A stretch of DNA of 64,000 nucleotides. It comes from Arthrobacter sp. ISL-72 (GTDB lineage Bacteria > Actinomycetota > Actinomycetes > Actinomycetales > Micrococcaceae). Numbering within the stretch: the stretch's first letter is position 1; every line of letters starts with the position of its first letter. The DNA lies in assembly GCF_018613755.1 (NCBI RefSeq), contig NZ_JAGGPP010000001.1:295746-359745 (forward strand). Direction: 5' to 3'. A program made the position numbers and the translations under genes. The notes beneath the pieces were generated by a model, which saw only the letters and a list, made by a program, of their open reading frames with translations, did not search any database and was not told the origin of the DNA. Below, piece after piece: positions 1 through 7,949 of the stretch.

Positions 1-116
1 TAACTACACCGCATGCTTATTCGAGGATGCGGGAACCACGAACGTTTCAAAAGAGTACAACGAGACCGGGCTGTCTGTCTCTACCTGTTTCCGAGTCGTG
101 ATGCTAAGCAGACGAG

Positions 117-1151
117 CTATTCCTCCACGAATTCTGCGGCCAGGTGGATGTTGTTCTCTGCCAGCCACACCGGATTGAACGCCTTGCTCAGGTAGTTGCT
201 GCCGGCGTCGGGGGCTATTGCCACCACCACCGATCCATGCGGAGCGGCGCGCGCAACCCTGAGGGCGGCGGCGACGGTGAGTCCTGACGAAGGACCGAGG
301 GACAGTCCTTCCTCGTTCAACAGCAGGTGCTCGGTGGTGTACACCTCGTTGTTGGGAATGCGCAGGAAGCGGTCCACGATGCTCCGGTCGAAGATTTTGG
401 GCCACTCGGGTTCCGGCCAGGAGTTCCCGACGCCATCCACCAGGATTTCGCCGGGATGCCCGCCGCTGTATACCGAACCGACGGGGTCCGCTGCGATCAC
501 CTCAACGTGGCCGGCGGATTTTTCCTTCAGGTACCGGCCGTTGCCGCTGATGGTCCCGCCGGTGCCGATCCCGGCCACGAAATGGGTCACTTTCCCGGAC
601 GTCTGGCCCCAGATCTCCGGCGCCGTTCCGGCGTAGTGGGCCAGCGGGTTCGCCGGATTGTCGAACTGAAGCGGGCGCCAGGCGCCGGGAATCTCGGCGG
701 TGATCCGGGCCGCGACCGCCCGAGCGTTCTCGGGCGACTCCGCCGGCGCGGTCCAGTCCGTCACCACCACCTTGGCGCCGTAACGGTGCAGCGCCGCGAG
801 TTTCTCCGAAGAGATCGTGTCCCCGGTGACCACCACCACCGGATGCCCGGTCAGCGCCCCGATGAGCGCCAGCCCGATCCCGGTGTTCCCCGAGGTGCTC
901 TCCACAATGGTTGCCCCCGGGCGCAGCTCACCGCTGTCCTCTGCCGCGCGGACCATGCTGAGCGCTGTCCTGTCCTTGATGGAACCGCCGGGATTGTTCG
1001 ATTCGAGCTTGACGTAGACGGTGCTGCCCAGGCCCTTGCTCAGGATGTCCAGCGGCACCAGGGGAGTGTTTCCCACCCGCGCCAGCACGGCAGCGGCGTC
1101 CGCCGCAACGTCAGCGCCCTGGATCGCGTGCCTGCCTGTCATGATGCTCAT
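117..1151 (-). CDS. CysK-like PLP-dependent cysteine synthase family protein
   Basis: Beta-family (fold type II) PLP enzyme of the cysteine synthase/cystathionine beta-synthase group, 344 aa. The PLP lysine is about residue 59 in NNPGGSIKDR, followed by the substrate loop ESTSGNTGIG and the phosphate-binding GIGTGGT; the C-terminal GPSSG is also typical. The family normally makes cysteine from O-acetylserine and sulfide, or condenses homocysteine with serine. There is no C-terminal CBS regulatory domain. It is the last gene of a three-gene leftward operon and its ATG overlaps the stop of the HAL-like lyase by 4 bp. That coupling, and the sulfur genes across the divergent promoter region, suggest it uses a product of the upstream enzymes, but the exact substrate cannot be read from sequence. 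Confidence 0.9.
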   Translation of the reverse strand: MSIMTGRHAIQGADVAADAAAVLARVGNTPLVPLDILSKGLGSTVYVKLESNNPGGSIKDRTALSMVRAAEDSGELRPGATIVESTSGNTGIGLALIGALTGHPVVVVTGDTISSEKLAALHRYGAKVVVTDWTAPAESPENARAVAARITAEIPGAWRPLQFDNPANPLAHYAGTAPEIWGQTSGKVTHFVAGIGTGGTISGNGRYLKEKSAGHVEVIAADPVGSVYSGGHPGEILVDGVGNSWPEPEWPKIFDRSIVDRFLRIPNNEVYTTEHLLLNEEGLSLGPSSGLTVAAALRVARAAPHGSVVVAIAPDAGSNYLSKAFNPVWLAENNIHLAAEFVEE

Positions 1152-2737
1152 GGTTTCCTTTCCGTCCCGCCGTCGAAGCCACCGCTCAGGACGCTGACCA
1201 CGACGCCGTTCAGTTCCCTACGCGCCTGGTTCACCAGCGCTGCCGCCGGCAAACGCGCGGCCAGCACAGTGGAAAGACGGTCGACGACGGCGGCCGTCCC
1301 CTTCCCCAGCGGCCGCGCCACAGGCGCTTCCGCCGCGCCCAAAAGGTACGCGGCTGTCAGCGCCTCGATGGTGAGCAGCTTCCCGGCGGCCTCCACGGAA
1401 CGTTCCAACTGCTGGAGGGCCAGCGGTGCCAGCGTTGAATGGTCTTCCACATCCGCGGACAGCGTGGGTGCCCCCAGCGTGGCCGGCGCCGCGAGGACCT
1501 TGAGCTCGGACAGCAGGCCGGCCGCGGAATACCAGAGCAGGCCCGGCAACTCTTCCGATTCCAGGGCAGTCCCGTTCCTCGCAGCGTCGAGGTGCTGCTG
1601 CCGGATGCGTCGCTGCGGCGGGTAGAGCTTGGCGATCCGGCGTTCGCTGCTGATCCCCAGATGGGCCAGCCCCAGGCGCAGTGCCTCGAACGCGAGCGCC
1701 AGCTGCATGGGCTGGAAGTTCCCGCCGGACACCATCAGGCCGGAGTCCAGGTCGGTCAGGGGGTTGTCGCCCCGGCCGTTGAGCTCAACCTCCAAGGCAT
1801 CCTCCAAGGCTGACACCTGCCACCGGAACGCCCCGTGGGTCTGGGGCGCCGCGCGGAAGGAGAGCGCGTCCTGCACGGATACTTCACGGGCCGAATCCTC
1901 CAGCCAGCCGCCGGCCAGGAGCCGCCGCACGTGGCCCGCCGTGACCGCCTGCCCGGCCACCGCCTTCGCCGCCTGCACCGCCGGCGAAAAGGGGCTGAGG
2001 TTCCCGCCGCCGTCGTGCCTTGCCGTCGCCTCAAGCGAGAGCGCGAGCGCGGTGTCCGCGAGATCGGCCAGGCGCCGGATCCGGTACAGCACCAGCACGC
2101 CGACGCCGATGGAGTAGGAGTTGGAGCTGACCAGGGCCAGCGCCTCGCCGGGCGCCAGTTCCAGCGGCGCCAAGCCGGCGTCAGCGAGCGCCTTCCCGCC
2201 CGGAATCAGCTGCCCGTCCGCGGCCACCGCCTGGCCTTCCCCGATGGCGACGGCGGCCACAGCAGCCAGGTGCGTCAGGTCGGCGGAGCCCACGGACCCT
2301 TCACGCGGGATGGCCGGAACCACTTCGCGGTTGAGCATCTCGGCGTAGAAGCGGGCTGTTTCCGGGCGGACACCGGAGCCACCGCGGCTGAAGCCGACCA
2401 GCCGTGCCAGGATCACGGCCCGGACCTCATCCGGGGCCAGGAGTTCCCCGACCCCGCTGTCGTGGTAGCGCACCACCTGCACCTGGTAGGCGAGGATCGA
2501 CTTCTCCTCCACGGTGGTGTCCCGGCCCGACCCCAGCAACGTGTTGAGCCCGTAGACGCGGTGGCCAGAGTCGACGGCCCGCTGCACCACCTCCCTGGAG
2601 AGACCGATCAGCTCCAGGGCGTCCGTGCTCAGGACGAACTTCACGGCCGGATCGGCGGCGGCTTCGGCGATGTCCCTCGCGCGCAGGTGCGCCGTGCCGA
2701 TCAGGAAGCTGCTGGCGCCGTTGCCCGTGGACGTCAT
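1148..2737 (-). CDS. HAL/PAL-superfamily aromatic amino acid lyase-like protein with altered MIO triad
   Basis: About 529 aa, clearly of the histidine/phenylalanine ammonia-lyase superfamily: VYGLNTLLGSG near residue 61, QDALSFRAAPQTHG, and SGGNFQPMQLA with SERRIAKL. The start is the ATG 4 nt after the monooxygenase stop; a longer open frame runs back into that gene but is not needed. The loop that in true lyases reads GSVGASGDL and cyclises to the MIO cofactor here reads GSVGSADL (about residues 147-154), so it is one residue shorter and lacks Ala-Ser-Gly. The NGT region is also changed (SSNSYS). The fold is therefore secure, but ordinary ammonia elimination is doubtful. It sits between a flavin monooxygenase and a CysK-like enzyme. 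Confidence 0.85.
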   Translation of the reverse strand: MTSTGNGASSFLIGTAHLRARDIAEAAADPAVKFVLSTDALELIGLSREVVQRAVDSGHRVYGLNTLLGSGRDTTVEEKSILAYQVQVVRYHDSGVGELLAPDEVRAVILARLVGFSRGGSGVRPETARFYAEMLNREVVPAIPREGSVGSADLTHLAAVAAVAIGEGQAVAADGQLIPGGKALADAGLAPLELAPGEALALVSSNSYSIGVGVLVLYRIRRLADLADTALALSLEATARHDGGGNLSPFSPAVQAAKAVAGQAVTAGHVRRLLAGGWLEDSAREVSVQDALSFRAAPQTHGAFRWQVSALEDALEVELNGRGDNPLTDLDSGLMVSGGNFQPMQLALAFEALRLGLAHLGISSERRIAKLYPPQRRIRQQHLDAARNGTALESEELPGLLWYSAAGLLSELKVLAAPATLGAPTLSADVEDHSTLAPLALQQLERSVEAAGKLLTIEALTAAYLLGAAEAPVARPLGKGTAAVVDRLSTVLAARLPAAALVNQARRELNGVVVSVLSGGFDGGTERKP

Positions 2738-2741
2738 GGCA

Positions 2742-4070
2742 CTAAAAGTCCAGCAGGTTCCGGCGGAAACCGCCGTCGCCGTAGCTTGAACGGAGGAGCC
2801 CGCGGCGGCGCAGCACCGGCGCCAGGCCGTCGAGGACCCCGTGGACGGTTGCCGGGTCCACGAAACCGGAGAACAGGAAACCGTCACCGCCCACCTGCGC
2901 GCCGGTTTCCTCCAGATAGTCGGCAATCTCATCGGCCGTGCCGACGATACTGTCCCCGGCGCCGCCGCTGCGGGCCTGCAGGAGCTGGCGCAGGGTGGAA
3001 CCGGGCGGGCCGGCTTTGGCGAAGTGGTCCAGGGTGCCCTGGTTGCTGTTGGTGGTCAGCTCGGGCAGCGGGGCGTCGAGGTCGAACTGCTTGAAGTCGA
3101 TCACGGAGAGGTACGAGATGGAGTTCAGCTGGCTGTCGATGTCCCGCTGTGTCAGCTCCCGCCGCGCGGCCCGGAGCTCCTCCGCCTCGGCACGGGAGCC
3201 CGCGACGGTGGGCTTGAGGACGAACAGCACCTTCACGTCGTCGGGGTTCCGGCCGGCTGCGGCCGCCTCCGCCCGGATCGAATCGCGGTAGGCCTTCATG
3301 CCGTCCGCACCCCTCGCCAGGGCAATGGCGACGTCGGCGTTGCCGCCCGCGAACGCCTTGCCTCGCGGCGACGCCCCGGCCTGGACCAGCACCGGTTCCT
3401 CCGGCAGCGGCGCGGTGTTCAGGGGGCCGCGGACCTTGAAGAATTGGCCGTCGTGGTTGATCGGGCGGACTTTCGTGTGGTCCGCGAAGATGCCGGCCTC
3501 GACGTCCTCCACGATGGCGTCCGGCTCCCAGCTGCGCCAGAGCTTGCGCACCACGTCCACGAATTCCTCCGCTTTCTCGTAGCGGAGGTCATGCTCGATC
3601 TGCTGGTCCAGCCCGTAGTTCTGCGCTGCGAGGTCGCTGCCGGACGTCACCACGTTCCAGCCCAGCTGGCCGCTGGAGAAATGCTGCAGGGTTGCCAGCA
3701 GCCGGGCCGCGGTGAACGGCGGATAGAAAGAGGCGCTGACCGTGGGAACGATGCCCAGGTGTTCCGTGGCGGAGAGCAAATACGGCACCAGGGCCAGCGG
3801 ATCGTGCTTGGGCGCGAACGACGCCTGCGCCAGCGACACCTCGGCGCTCCCGCCGTACGTGTCCGGCACGGTGAGGGAGTCCTCGATGATGAACAGGTCC
3901 AGCCCGGCCCGCTCGAATTCCCGGACTGCGTGCTGGTACGTTGCCGGCTTCTTCCAGTCGTACCCGATGCCGTACCCGGGCGTACCCCAGCCTTGGACAC
4001 CGAATCCGTGACCCACAAACCAACCGAAGTGCAGCATGGGACTGACTGTATTCCCGTTGGGTCTGTTCAC
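2742..4070 (-). CDS. LLM-class FMN-dependent monooxygenase (NtaA/SnaA/DszA family)
   Basis: 442 aa flavin monooxygenase of the bacterial luciferase-like nitrilotriacetate/dibenzothiophene/pristinamycin group, which oxidises C-N or C-S compounds with FMNH2 supplied by a separate reductase. Family hallmarks are WNVVTSGSDLAAQNYG near residue 155, HDLRYEKAEEFVDVVRKLW, and the QAGASPRGKAFA segment. A GTG at 4070 gives this length; an ATG 33 nt downstream (MLHFGWFVGHGFG) is an equally possible start and neither has a strong ribosome binding site. It is the first gene of the leftward operon with the HAL-like lyase and the CysK-like enzyme. No flavin reductase is encoded nearby. The family is certain, the substrate unknown. 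Confidence 0.88.
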   Translation of the reverse strand: MNRPNGNTVSPMLHFGWFVGHGFGVQGWGTPGYGIGYDWKKPATYQHAVREFERAGLDLFIIEDSLTVPDTYGGSAEVSLAQASFAPKHDPLALVPYLLSATEHLGIVPTVSASFYPPFTAARLLATLQHFSSGQLGWNVVTSGSDLAAQNYGLDQQIEHDLRYEKAEEFVDVVRKLWRSWEPDAIVEDVEAGIFADHTKVRPINHDGQFFKVRGPLNTAPLPEEPVLVQAGASPRGKAFAGGNADVAIALARGADGMKAYRDSIRAEAAAAGRNPDDVKVLFVLKPTVAGSRAEAEELRAARRELTQRDIDSQLNSISYLSVIDFKQFDLDAPLPELTTNSNQGTLDHFAKAGPPGSTLRQLLQARSGGAGDSIVGTADEIADYLEETGAQVGGDGFLFSGFVDPATVHGVLDGLAPVLRRRGLLRSSYGDGGFRRNLLDF

Positions 4071-4249
4071 GGCTGCCTGATTTCATCCGGCGTTACGGCG
4101 GTTCATCTCCCGTCATTATCCTCCCGGCACTAGCTTTTGTAACGGCACGACGGCGGCTGGCAAGGGCCGCCGCCGGCGCAGGACTGCGGGTGCTCCCGTT
4201 ACGGAAGATGACGACGACGGCGGTGCGGGCCGCCGTCGTAAGTGTTACG
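4071..4249. promoter_or_regulatory. Divergent control region with hairpins and four GTTAC boxes
   Basis: Intergenic segment between the leftward monooxygenase operon and the rightward riboswitch. It holds a perfect 10-bp inverted repeat with a 6-nt loop (4214-4223 / 4230-4239) and a second GGCGGC/GCCGCC hairpin near 4152-4175. The pentamer GTTAC or its complement occurs at 4092-4096, 4139-4143, 4198-4202 and 4244-4248. Both divergent promoters must lie here. No single promoter is convincing by eye. Confidence 0.45.
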
Positions 4250-4376
4250 TTTTTCGGGAGTAATGAGAACCGGTGGCAAGCCCTGACTGGCCGGTCGGCA
4301 ACCCTCCCTTTCGCGGCGGGGTGCCTCAGGTGAATACTCGGCATATCGACCCATTCGAGCTGCAAGCGTGAGAGAA
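4250..4376 (+). promoter_or_regulatory. SAM-IV-type (SAM-I/IV clan) riboswitch
   Basis: The RNA carries the actinobacterial SAM-IV core: a GGCAAGCCC segment near 4275, GGCCGG and CGGCAACCCTCC around 4289-4307, then CGCGGCGGGGTGCC and CAGGTGA at 4313-4333. A closing P1 stem pairs GAGTA (4258-4262) with TACTC (4335-4339). The element ends just before the AGAAGGAG ribosome binding site of the first gene, so translational control by S-adenosylmethionine is likely. It precedes a rhodanese and MetZ, exactly the kind of genes SAM riboswitches repress. An Infernal search with the Rfam SAM-IV and SAM-I/IV models would settle the class. Confidence 0.87.
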
Positions 4377-4387
4377 GGAGACCCGTC

Positions 4388-4708
4388 GTGTCTGACGCCC
4401 CCGCCCAACTGGTTACGGCCGCCCAAACGGCCGCCGCCGACCAGGAACAGCCCCAGGAAAAGCTGGCCTACCGGCTCATCACCGGCCCCGATGACCGCGC
4501 GTTCTGCGAGCGCATCTCCGCGGCACTGACCGAAGGCTACGTCCTGCACGGAAACCCGGCGGCCACGTTCAACGGCACCAGCGTGATCGTGGCGCAGGCC
4601 GTGATCCTGCCCTCGGCAATCGCCACCGCCGACGCTGCCGTGGCAACCGCTGTGGACGAACTGGACTTCGACGGCGACTTCCCCGAGGCATTCGAGGGGC
4701 ACGCGTGA
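4388..4708 (+). CDS. DUF1737 domain protein
   Basis: 106 aa protein starting at GTG, with AGAAGGAG 8-10 nt upstream and the riboswitch directly before it. Residues 28-70 (YRLITGPDDRAFCERISAAL, then GYVLHGNPAATFNG and AQAVI) match the short DUF1737 domain, here between an Ala/Gln-rich N-terminus and an acidic C-terminal tail. DUF1737 has no defined reaction. Its place at the head of a SAM-riboswitch operon, overlapping the rhodanese start by 4 bp, implies a role in sulfur or methionine metabolism, perhaps as a small partner of the rhodanese or MetZ; that is inference. Confidence 0.85.
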   Translation: MSDAPAQLVTAAQTAAADQEQPQEKLAYRLITGPDDRAFCERISAALTEGYVLHGNPAATFNGTSVIVAQAVILPSAIATADAAVATAVDELDFDGDFPEAFEGHA

Positions 4709-5115
4709 GCTACGCCGGAGACCTGAGCCCCGAGGATGCCTGGGCCAAGCTGGAACAGGGTGCGGTCCTGGTGGATGTCCGCACCGAGGGCGAGTGGGCG
4801 CACATCGGCATCCCGGACACCAAGGCCACGGAAAACGATCCCCTTTTCATTCAGTGGACCTTCCCGGGCGGCATTCCCAACCCGGATTTCGTCGAACAGC
4901 TGAAGCAGCAGGCTCCGGAGGACACCGGCGTCGAGCTTGTGTTCATCTGCCGTTCGGGCGTCCGCTCCGTGGCTGCCGCAGTTGCCGCCACGCAGGCCGG
5001 TTTCACCGCCTACAACGTCCTTGAAGGCTTCGAGGGCGAACCGGACCGCTGGGGCGAGCGCACCGTCAACGGCTGGAAGAACCGCGGCCTGCCCACCAAT
5101 CTCGGAAAGAACTAA
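4705..5115 (+). CDS. Rhodanese-like sulfurtransferase
   Basis: 136 aa single-domain rhodanese. The persulfide-forming cysteine is residue 82 in ICRSGVRS, a six-residue active loop flanked by hydrophobic strands, and VLVDVRTEGEW near residue 21 is the usual CDC25/rhodanese start. It begins at GTG overlapping the previous stop (GTGA) and ends directly before the metZ start, so it is translationally coupled on both sides. In this operon it probably carries sulfane sulfur for homocysteine formation, since MetZ enzymes can accept reduced sulfur. Donor and acceptor are not visible. Confidence 0.92.
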   Translation: MSYAGDLSPEDAWAKLEQGAVLVDVRTEGEWAHIGIPDTKATENDPLFIQWTFPGGIPNPDFVEQLKQQAPEDTGVELVFICRSGVRSVAAAVAATQAGFTAYNVLEGFEGEPDRWGERTVNGWKNRGLPTNLGKN

Positions 5116-6324
5116 GTGACCTTCAATCCCGACGCCGCCGGCTGGAGCCCCGACACCCAGGCTGTCCGCGGCGGCCTTGACCGCACCAACTTCCAGGAGA
5201 CCGCCGAGCCGATCTTCCTCAACTCCGGCTTCGTGTACGAATCCGCGGCAGCCGCCGAGCGTGCCTTCACCGGCGAGGACGAACGTTTTGTGTACTCCCG
5301 CTACGGGAATCCGTCGGTTGCCACGTTCCAGGAACGCCTCCGGCTGCTTGAGGGCACCGAGGCATGCTTTGCGACGGCGTCCGGCATGTCCGCGGTGTTC
5401 ACCGCCCTGGGTGCCCTGCTGGCTGCCGGGGACCGGGTGGTGGCTGCCCGGTCGCTGTTCGGCTCTTGCTTTGTGATCCTGAATGAAATCCTGCCGCGCT
5501 GGGGCGTGGAAACAGTGTTCGTGGACGGACCGGACCTGGATCAGTGGCGCACCGCACTGGCCGAGCCGACGACGGCCGTGTTTTTCGAGTCGCCGTCCAA
5601 CCCCATGCAGGAAATCGTGGACATCGCCGCGGTCAGCGAGCTTGCACACGCAGCAGGCGCCACGGTGGTGGTGGACAACGTCTTCGCCACTCCGCTGCTC
5701 CAGCGCTGCGGCGAACTGGGTGCGGACGTGATTGTGTACTCGGGCACCAAGCACATCGACGGCCAGGGCAGGGTCCTGGGCGGGGCCATTCTGGGCACCA
5801 AAGAGTTCATTGACGGCCCGGTCAAGCAGCTCATGCGGCATACCGGGCCGGCCCTTTCGGCCTTCAACGCCTGGGTGCTGACGAAGGGCCTCGAAACCAT
5901 CGCCCTTCGCGTCAACCATTCGTCGGCCTCCGCCCTTCGCCTGGCCGAGTGGCTCGAGGACCAGCCGGCCGTCAGCTGGGTCAAGTACCCGCTGCTGAAG
6001 TCCCACCCGCAGTACGAGCTTGCGGCGAAGCAGATGAAGGCCGGCGGCACCGTGCTCACGCTGGAACTGGCCGAGCCCGCGGGCCGAACGGCGAAAGCGG
6101 CTGCGTTTGCGCTGCTGGACGCGCTGCGGATCATCGACATTTCCAACAACCTCGGTGATGCCAAAACACTCATCACCCACCCGGCCACCACAACGCACCG
6201 CGCCATGGGCCCGGAAGGCCGCGCGGCCATCGGGCTCAGCGACGGCGTAGTCAGGCTGTCCGTGGGGCTTGAGGATGTTGACGACCTCATCCGCGACCTG
6301 GAGCAGGCACTCAAGCAGATCTAG
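5116..6324 (+). CDS. metZ: O-succinylhomoserine sulfhydrylase
   Basis: 402 aa enzyme of the Cys/Met metabolism PLP family. It converts O-succinylhomoserine (or O-acetylhomoserine) and sulfide to homocysteine in the cytoplasm. The Schiff-base lysine is K212 in YSGTKHIDGQGRVLGG, a signature that fits MetZ rather than cystathionine gamma-synthase. SRYGNPS, ATASGMSAV and the C-terminal RLSVGLEDVDDLI are also present. The GTG start immediately follows the rhodanese TAA. The riboswitch 0.8 kb upstream should shut down the whole operon when SAM is plentiful, and a strong terminator follows. Confidence 0.95.
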   Translation: MTFNPDAAGWSPDTQAVRGGLDRTNFQETAEPIFLNSGFVYESAAAAERAFTGEDERFVYSRYGNPSVATFQERLRLLEGTEACFATASGMSAVFTALGALLAAGDRVVAARSLFGSCFVILNEILPRWGVETVFVDGPDLDQWRTALAEPTTAVFFESPSNPMQEIVDIAAVSELAHAAGATVVVDNVFATPLLQRCGELGADVIVYSGTKHIDGQGRVLGGAILGTKEFIDGPVKQLMRHTGPALSAFNAWVLTKGLETIALRVNHSSASALRLAEWLEDQPAVSWVKYPLLKSHPQYELAAKQMKAGGTVLTLELAEPAGRTAKAAAFALLDALRIIDISNNLGDAKTLITHPATTTHRAMGPEGRAAIGLSDGVVRLSVGLEDVDDLIRDLEQALKQI

Positions 6325-6367
6325 CCGAAGCCCGGAGCAGCGCTGTGACGGGCCCGCCAGACCGAAG

Positions 6368-6406
6368 CGTTCGCCACGGACGTGGTGGTCCGTGGCGAAC
6401 GTTTTT
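6368..6406 (+). terminator. Rho-independent terminator after metZ
   Basis: A perfect 14-bp stem (6368-6381 with 6388-6401), loop GTGGTG, followed by five T (6402-6406). It closes the riboswitch operon. The leftward lipoprotein gene ends 2 bp later, so the hairpin may also act on it, although there is no T-run on that side. Confidence 0.93.
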
Positions 6407-6407
6407 G

Positions 6408-7124
6408 TCAGCCGTGGGCGAGGATGGTGTCGATGAGCTGGGCGAGCTCAGCGGCCGCGTCCTGGGTCACTGCCGGGCCGCCCTTGACCGCCGTGGCTGC
6501 CAGGTTTCCCTTGATGCCGGTCATGGTCAGTGCGGTCTGCTGTTCGCCGGTGGAGATGCTCTGCTTGGCCAACGCTGCGAACGACTGGTCCCCCTTTGTC
6601 TTGGCATCTATCGGCTGGATTTCCGTGGTGATCTTCTGCCCGGACAGTTCAACGGTGAAATTGCTGCACTGGGCCGTGGCCTTCCTGGAGGCCTCCAGAT
6701 GGTCCGTCAGCTGCTTGGCGTCCTTAAGGGCGATGACGGTGACGACGATGGCGGTCTGGTCAGCGGCTGACACGGTGGTTCCGGCCGCATAAGTGCTGTC
6801 CTCGGGAACCTGGGAATTGCTGTCCGCGAAGACATTGCATTCCGGTGGCGTGAAGACGGCGGTCTTGAGGACTTCCTTGGCTTTGATGATGCCCTGGTCG
6901 ATCTGCGCTGCGGGGATCACAGTCAGCGGGCGGCCCTGGGAATCCTTCAGCGTGGCGAGCAGGCTGCTCAGGTCCGCGTCCGTGTATGTTTTGGCCGGAC
7001 TTGGCGTGGCGCTGGATGGCGGCGGTGAGGTGGTTGCGGTCCCGGTGGCGGTGGTGGTTCCGCATGCTGTGAGGGCAAGGAGTGCTGCAAGGAGTAGGGC
7101 TGCTGGAGTGGTGCGCCTTTGCAT
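6408..7124 (-). CDS. Secreted lipoprotein of unknown function
   Basis: 238 aa. The chosen ATG gives a short basic N-terminus, a hydrophobic run (LLLAALLALTAC) with a lipobox cysteine near residue 21, then a Thr/Ser/Pro-rich linker, so this is a lipid-anchored surface protein. The upstream in-frame extension has coding-unlike composition and would bury the signal peptide. The mature domain holds paired cysteines (PPECNVF and TAQCSNF) that may form a disulfide; the overall plan recalls actinobacterial sensor-like lipoproteins such as the mycobacterial PknH-type extracellular domain, but that is a weak resemblance. It is monocistronic and convergent with metZ. Confidence 0.8.
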   Translation of the reverse strand: MQRRTTPAALLLAALLALTACGTTTATGTATTSPPPSSATPSPAKTYTDADLSSLLATLKDSQGRPLTVIPAAQIDQGIIKAKEVLKTAVFTPPECNVFADSNSQVPEDSTYAAGTTVSAADQTAIVVTVIALKDAKQLTDHLEASRKATAQCSNFTVELSGQKITTEIQPIDAKTKGDQSFAALAKQSISTGEQQTALTMTGIKGNLAATAVKGGPAVTQDAAAELAQLIDTILAHG

Positions 7125-7456
7125 GGACTGATCCCCGTTCGATGATCCGGTCCGCCCCGGGGGGTTTCGGGGCGCATTCCGGAACCTGCTGCGCGTGCGG
7201 CAGTGCTGGGGGACCGTGTCTGGGGGACGCCCGGTTCGGCGGATCCGCCGGTGCAACGATCCCCCTCGTGCACCGCTGACTGACGCGATAGCGCCAAGCT
7301 ACGGCACAGCGCACGGCCCAAACAGAGTGTTAGCTACCCGTTTTACCTTGTCAGGGCGCGAGCACGCGCGCCCTCGCTGCTTGCCCCGCGGGGGCTTCAT
7401 CCGCGGGGCATTGGTCCGCGGGGATTGGTCCGATAGGTTGGGGCGCGTCCGATCGG
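7125..7456. other. Intergenic region with GC hairpins, no gene
   Basis: This 332-bp stretch lies between the lipoprotein start and the SnoaL-like gene stop. It includes a perfect 9-bp inverted repeat (7383-7391 with 7401-7409), followed by two further CCGCGGGG copies, the hairpin being a plausible transcription end for the leftward gene to its right. The part nearest 7124 must hold the lipoprotein promoter, which I cannot pinpoint. I see no supportable reading frame. Confidence 0.5.
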
Positions 7457-7858
7457 CTACGCCCAGAACGCGTCGCCCTTCGCGGTGTCCTGGAAGAACT
7501 CCCGGACCTCGGCGATTTTGCCGTCACGTACGCGGAACGCGAGTGCGCCATCCTGGTCCAGGGACTTACCCCTGCTCTCGGCCGTGGCGTGCTGCACAGC
7601 AACAGTGTTGGTTTCCCCGCCGATGATTTCCTCAACGGTCACCTTCAACTTGCCCTCGGAGCGTGTCCCCAGCTCGCCAAAGTAGGCCAGAATGGCCTCG
7701 CGCCCCTGCTTCGTGCCCGATAGCGCTCCTGCTCCCGCAACGTGCCAGACAGCATCCTCCGCGAACACTTCGCCGAGGGTTGCCATGTCACCTGCATTAA
7801 AGGCGTCATATCCGCGCCGGACCAGTTCGACATTCTCCTGCGTTCCCATTTCTGGCAC
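7457..7858 (-). CDS. SnoaL-like / NTF2-fold protein
   Basis: 133 aa protein with the SnoaL/ketosteroid-isomerase-like cone fold pattern: NVELVRRGYDAFNAGD, the LGEVFAEDAVWHV strand, GREAILAYFGEL, and a C-terminal FRVRDGKIAEVREF. Such proteins are small hydrolases, isomerases or binding proteins acting on hydrophobic ligands; many are stand-alone proteins with no known substrate. An internal ATG nine bases in (MGTQEN) could be the true start. It is a single gene with no functional hint from its neighbours. Confidence 0.85.
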   Translation of the reverse strand: MPEMGTQENVELVRRGYDAFNAGDMATLGEVFAEDAVWHVAGAGALSGTKQGREAILAYFGELGTRSEGKLKVTVEEIIGGETNTVAVQHATAESRGKSLDQDGALAFRVRDGKIAEVREFFQDTAKGDAFWA

Positions 7859-7949
7859 CTCTCCGTCTACGTCGTCGGGTAAGTATCGGACGGATCAAGG
7901 CTATTCCCGCGCGGATTTCTTGTCGATGGATCCCGGGCACCGCGGAACT

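Noticed and set aside
1..116. Window-edge sequence examined for a tRNA or gene end.
   Set aside because: No cloverleaf and no credible reading frame; the leftward CysK-like gene ends at 117.
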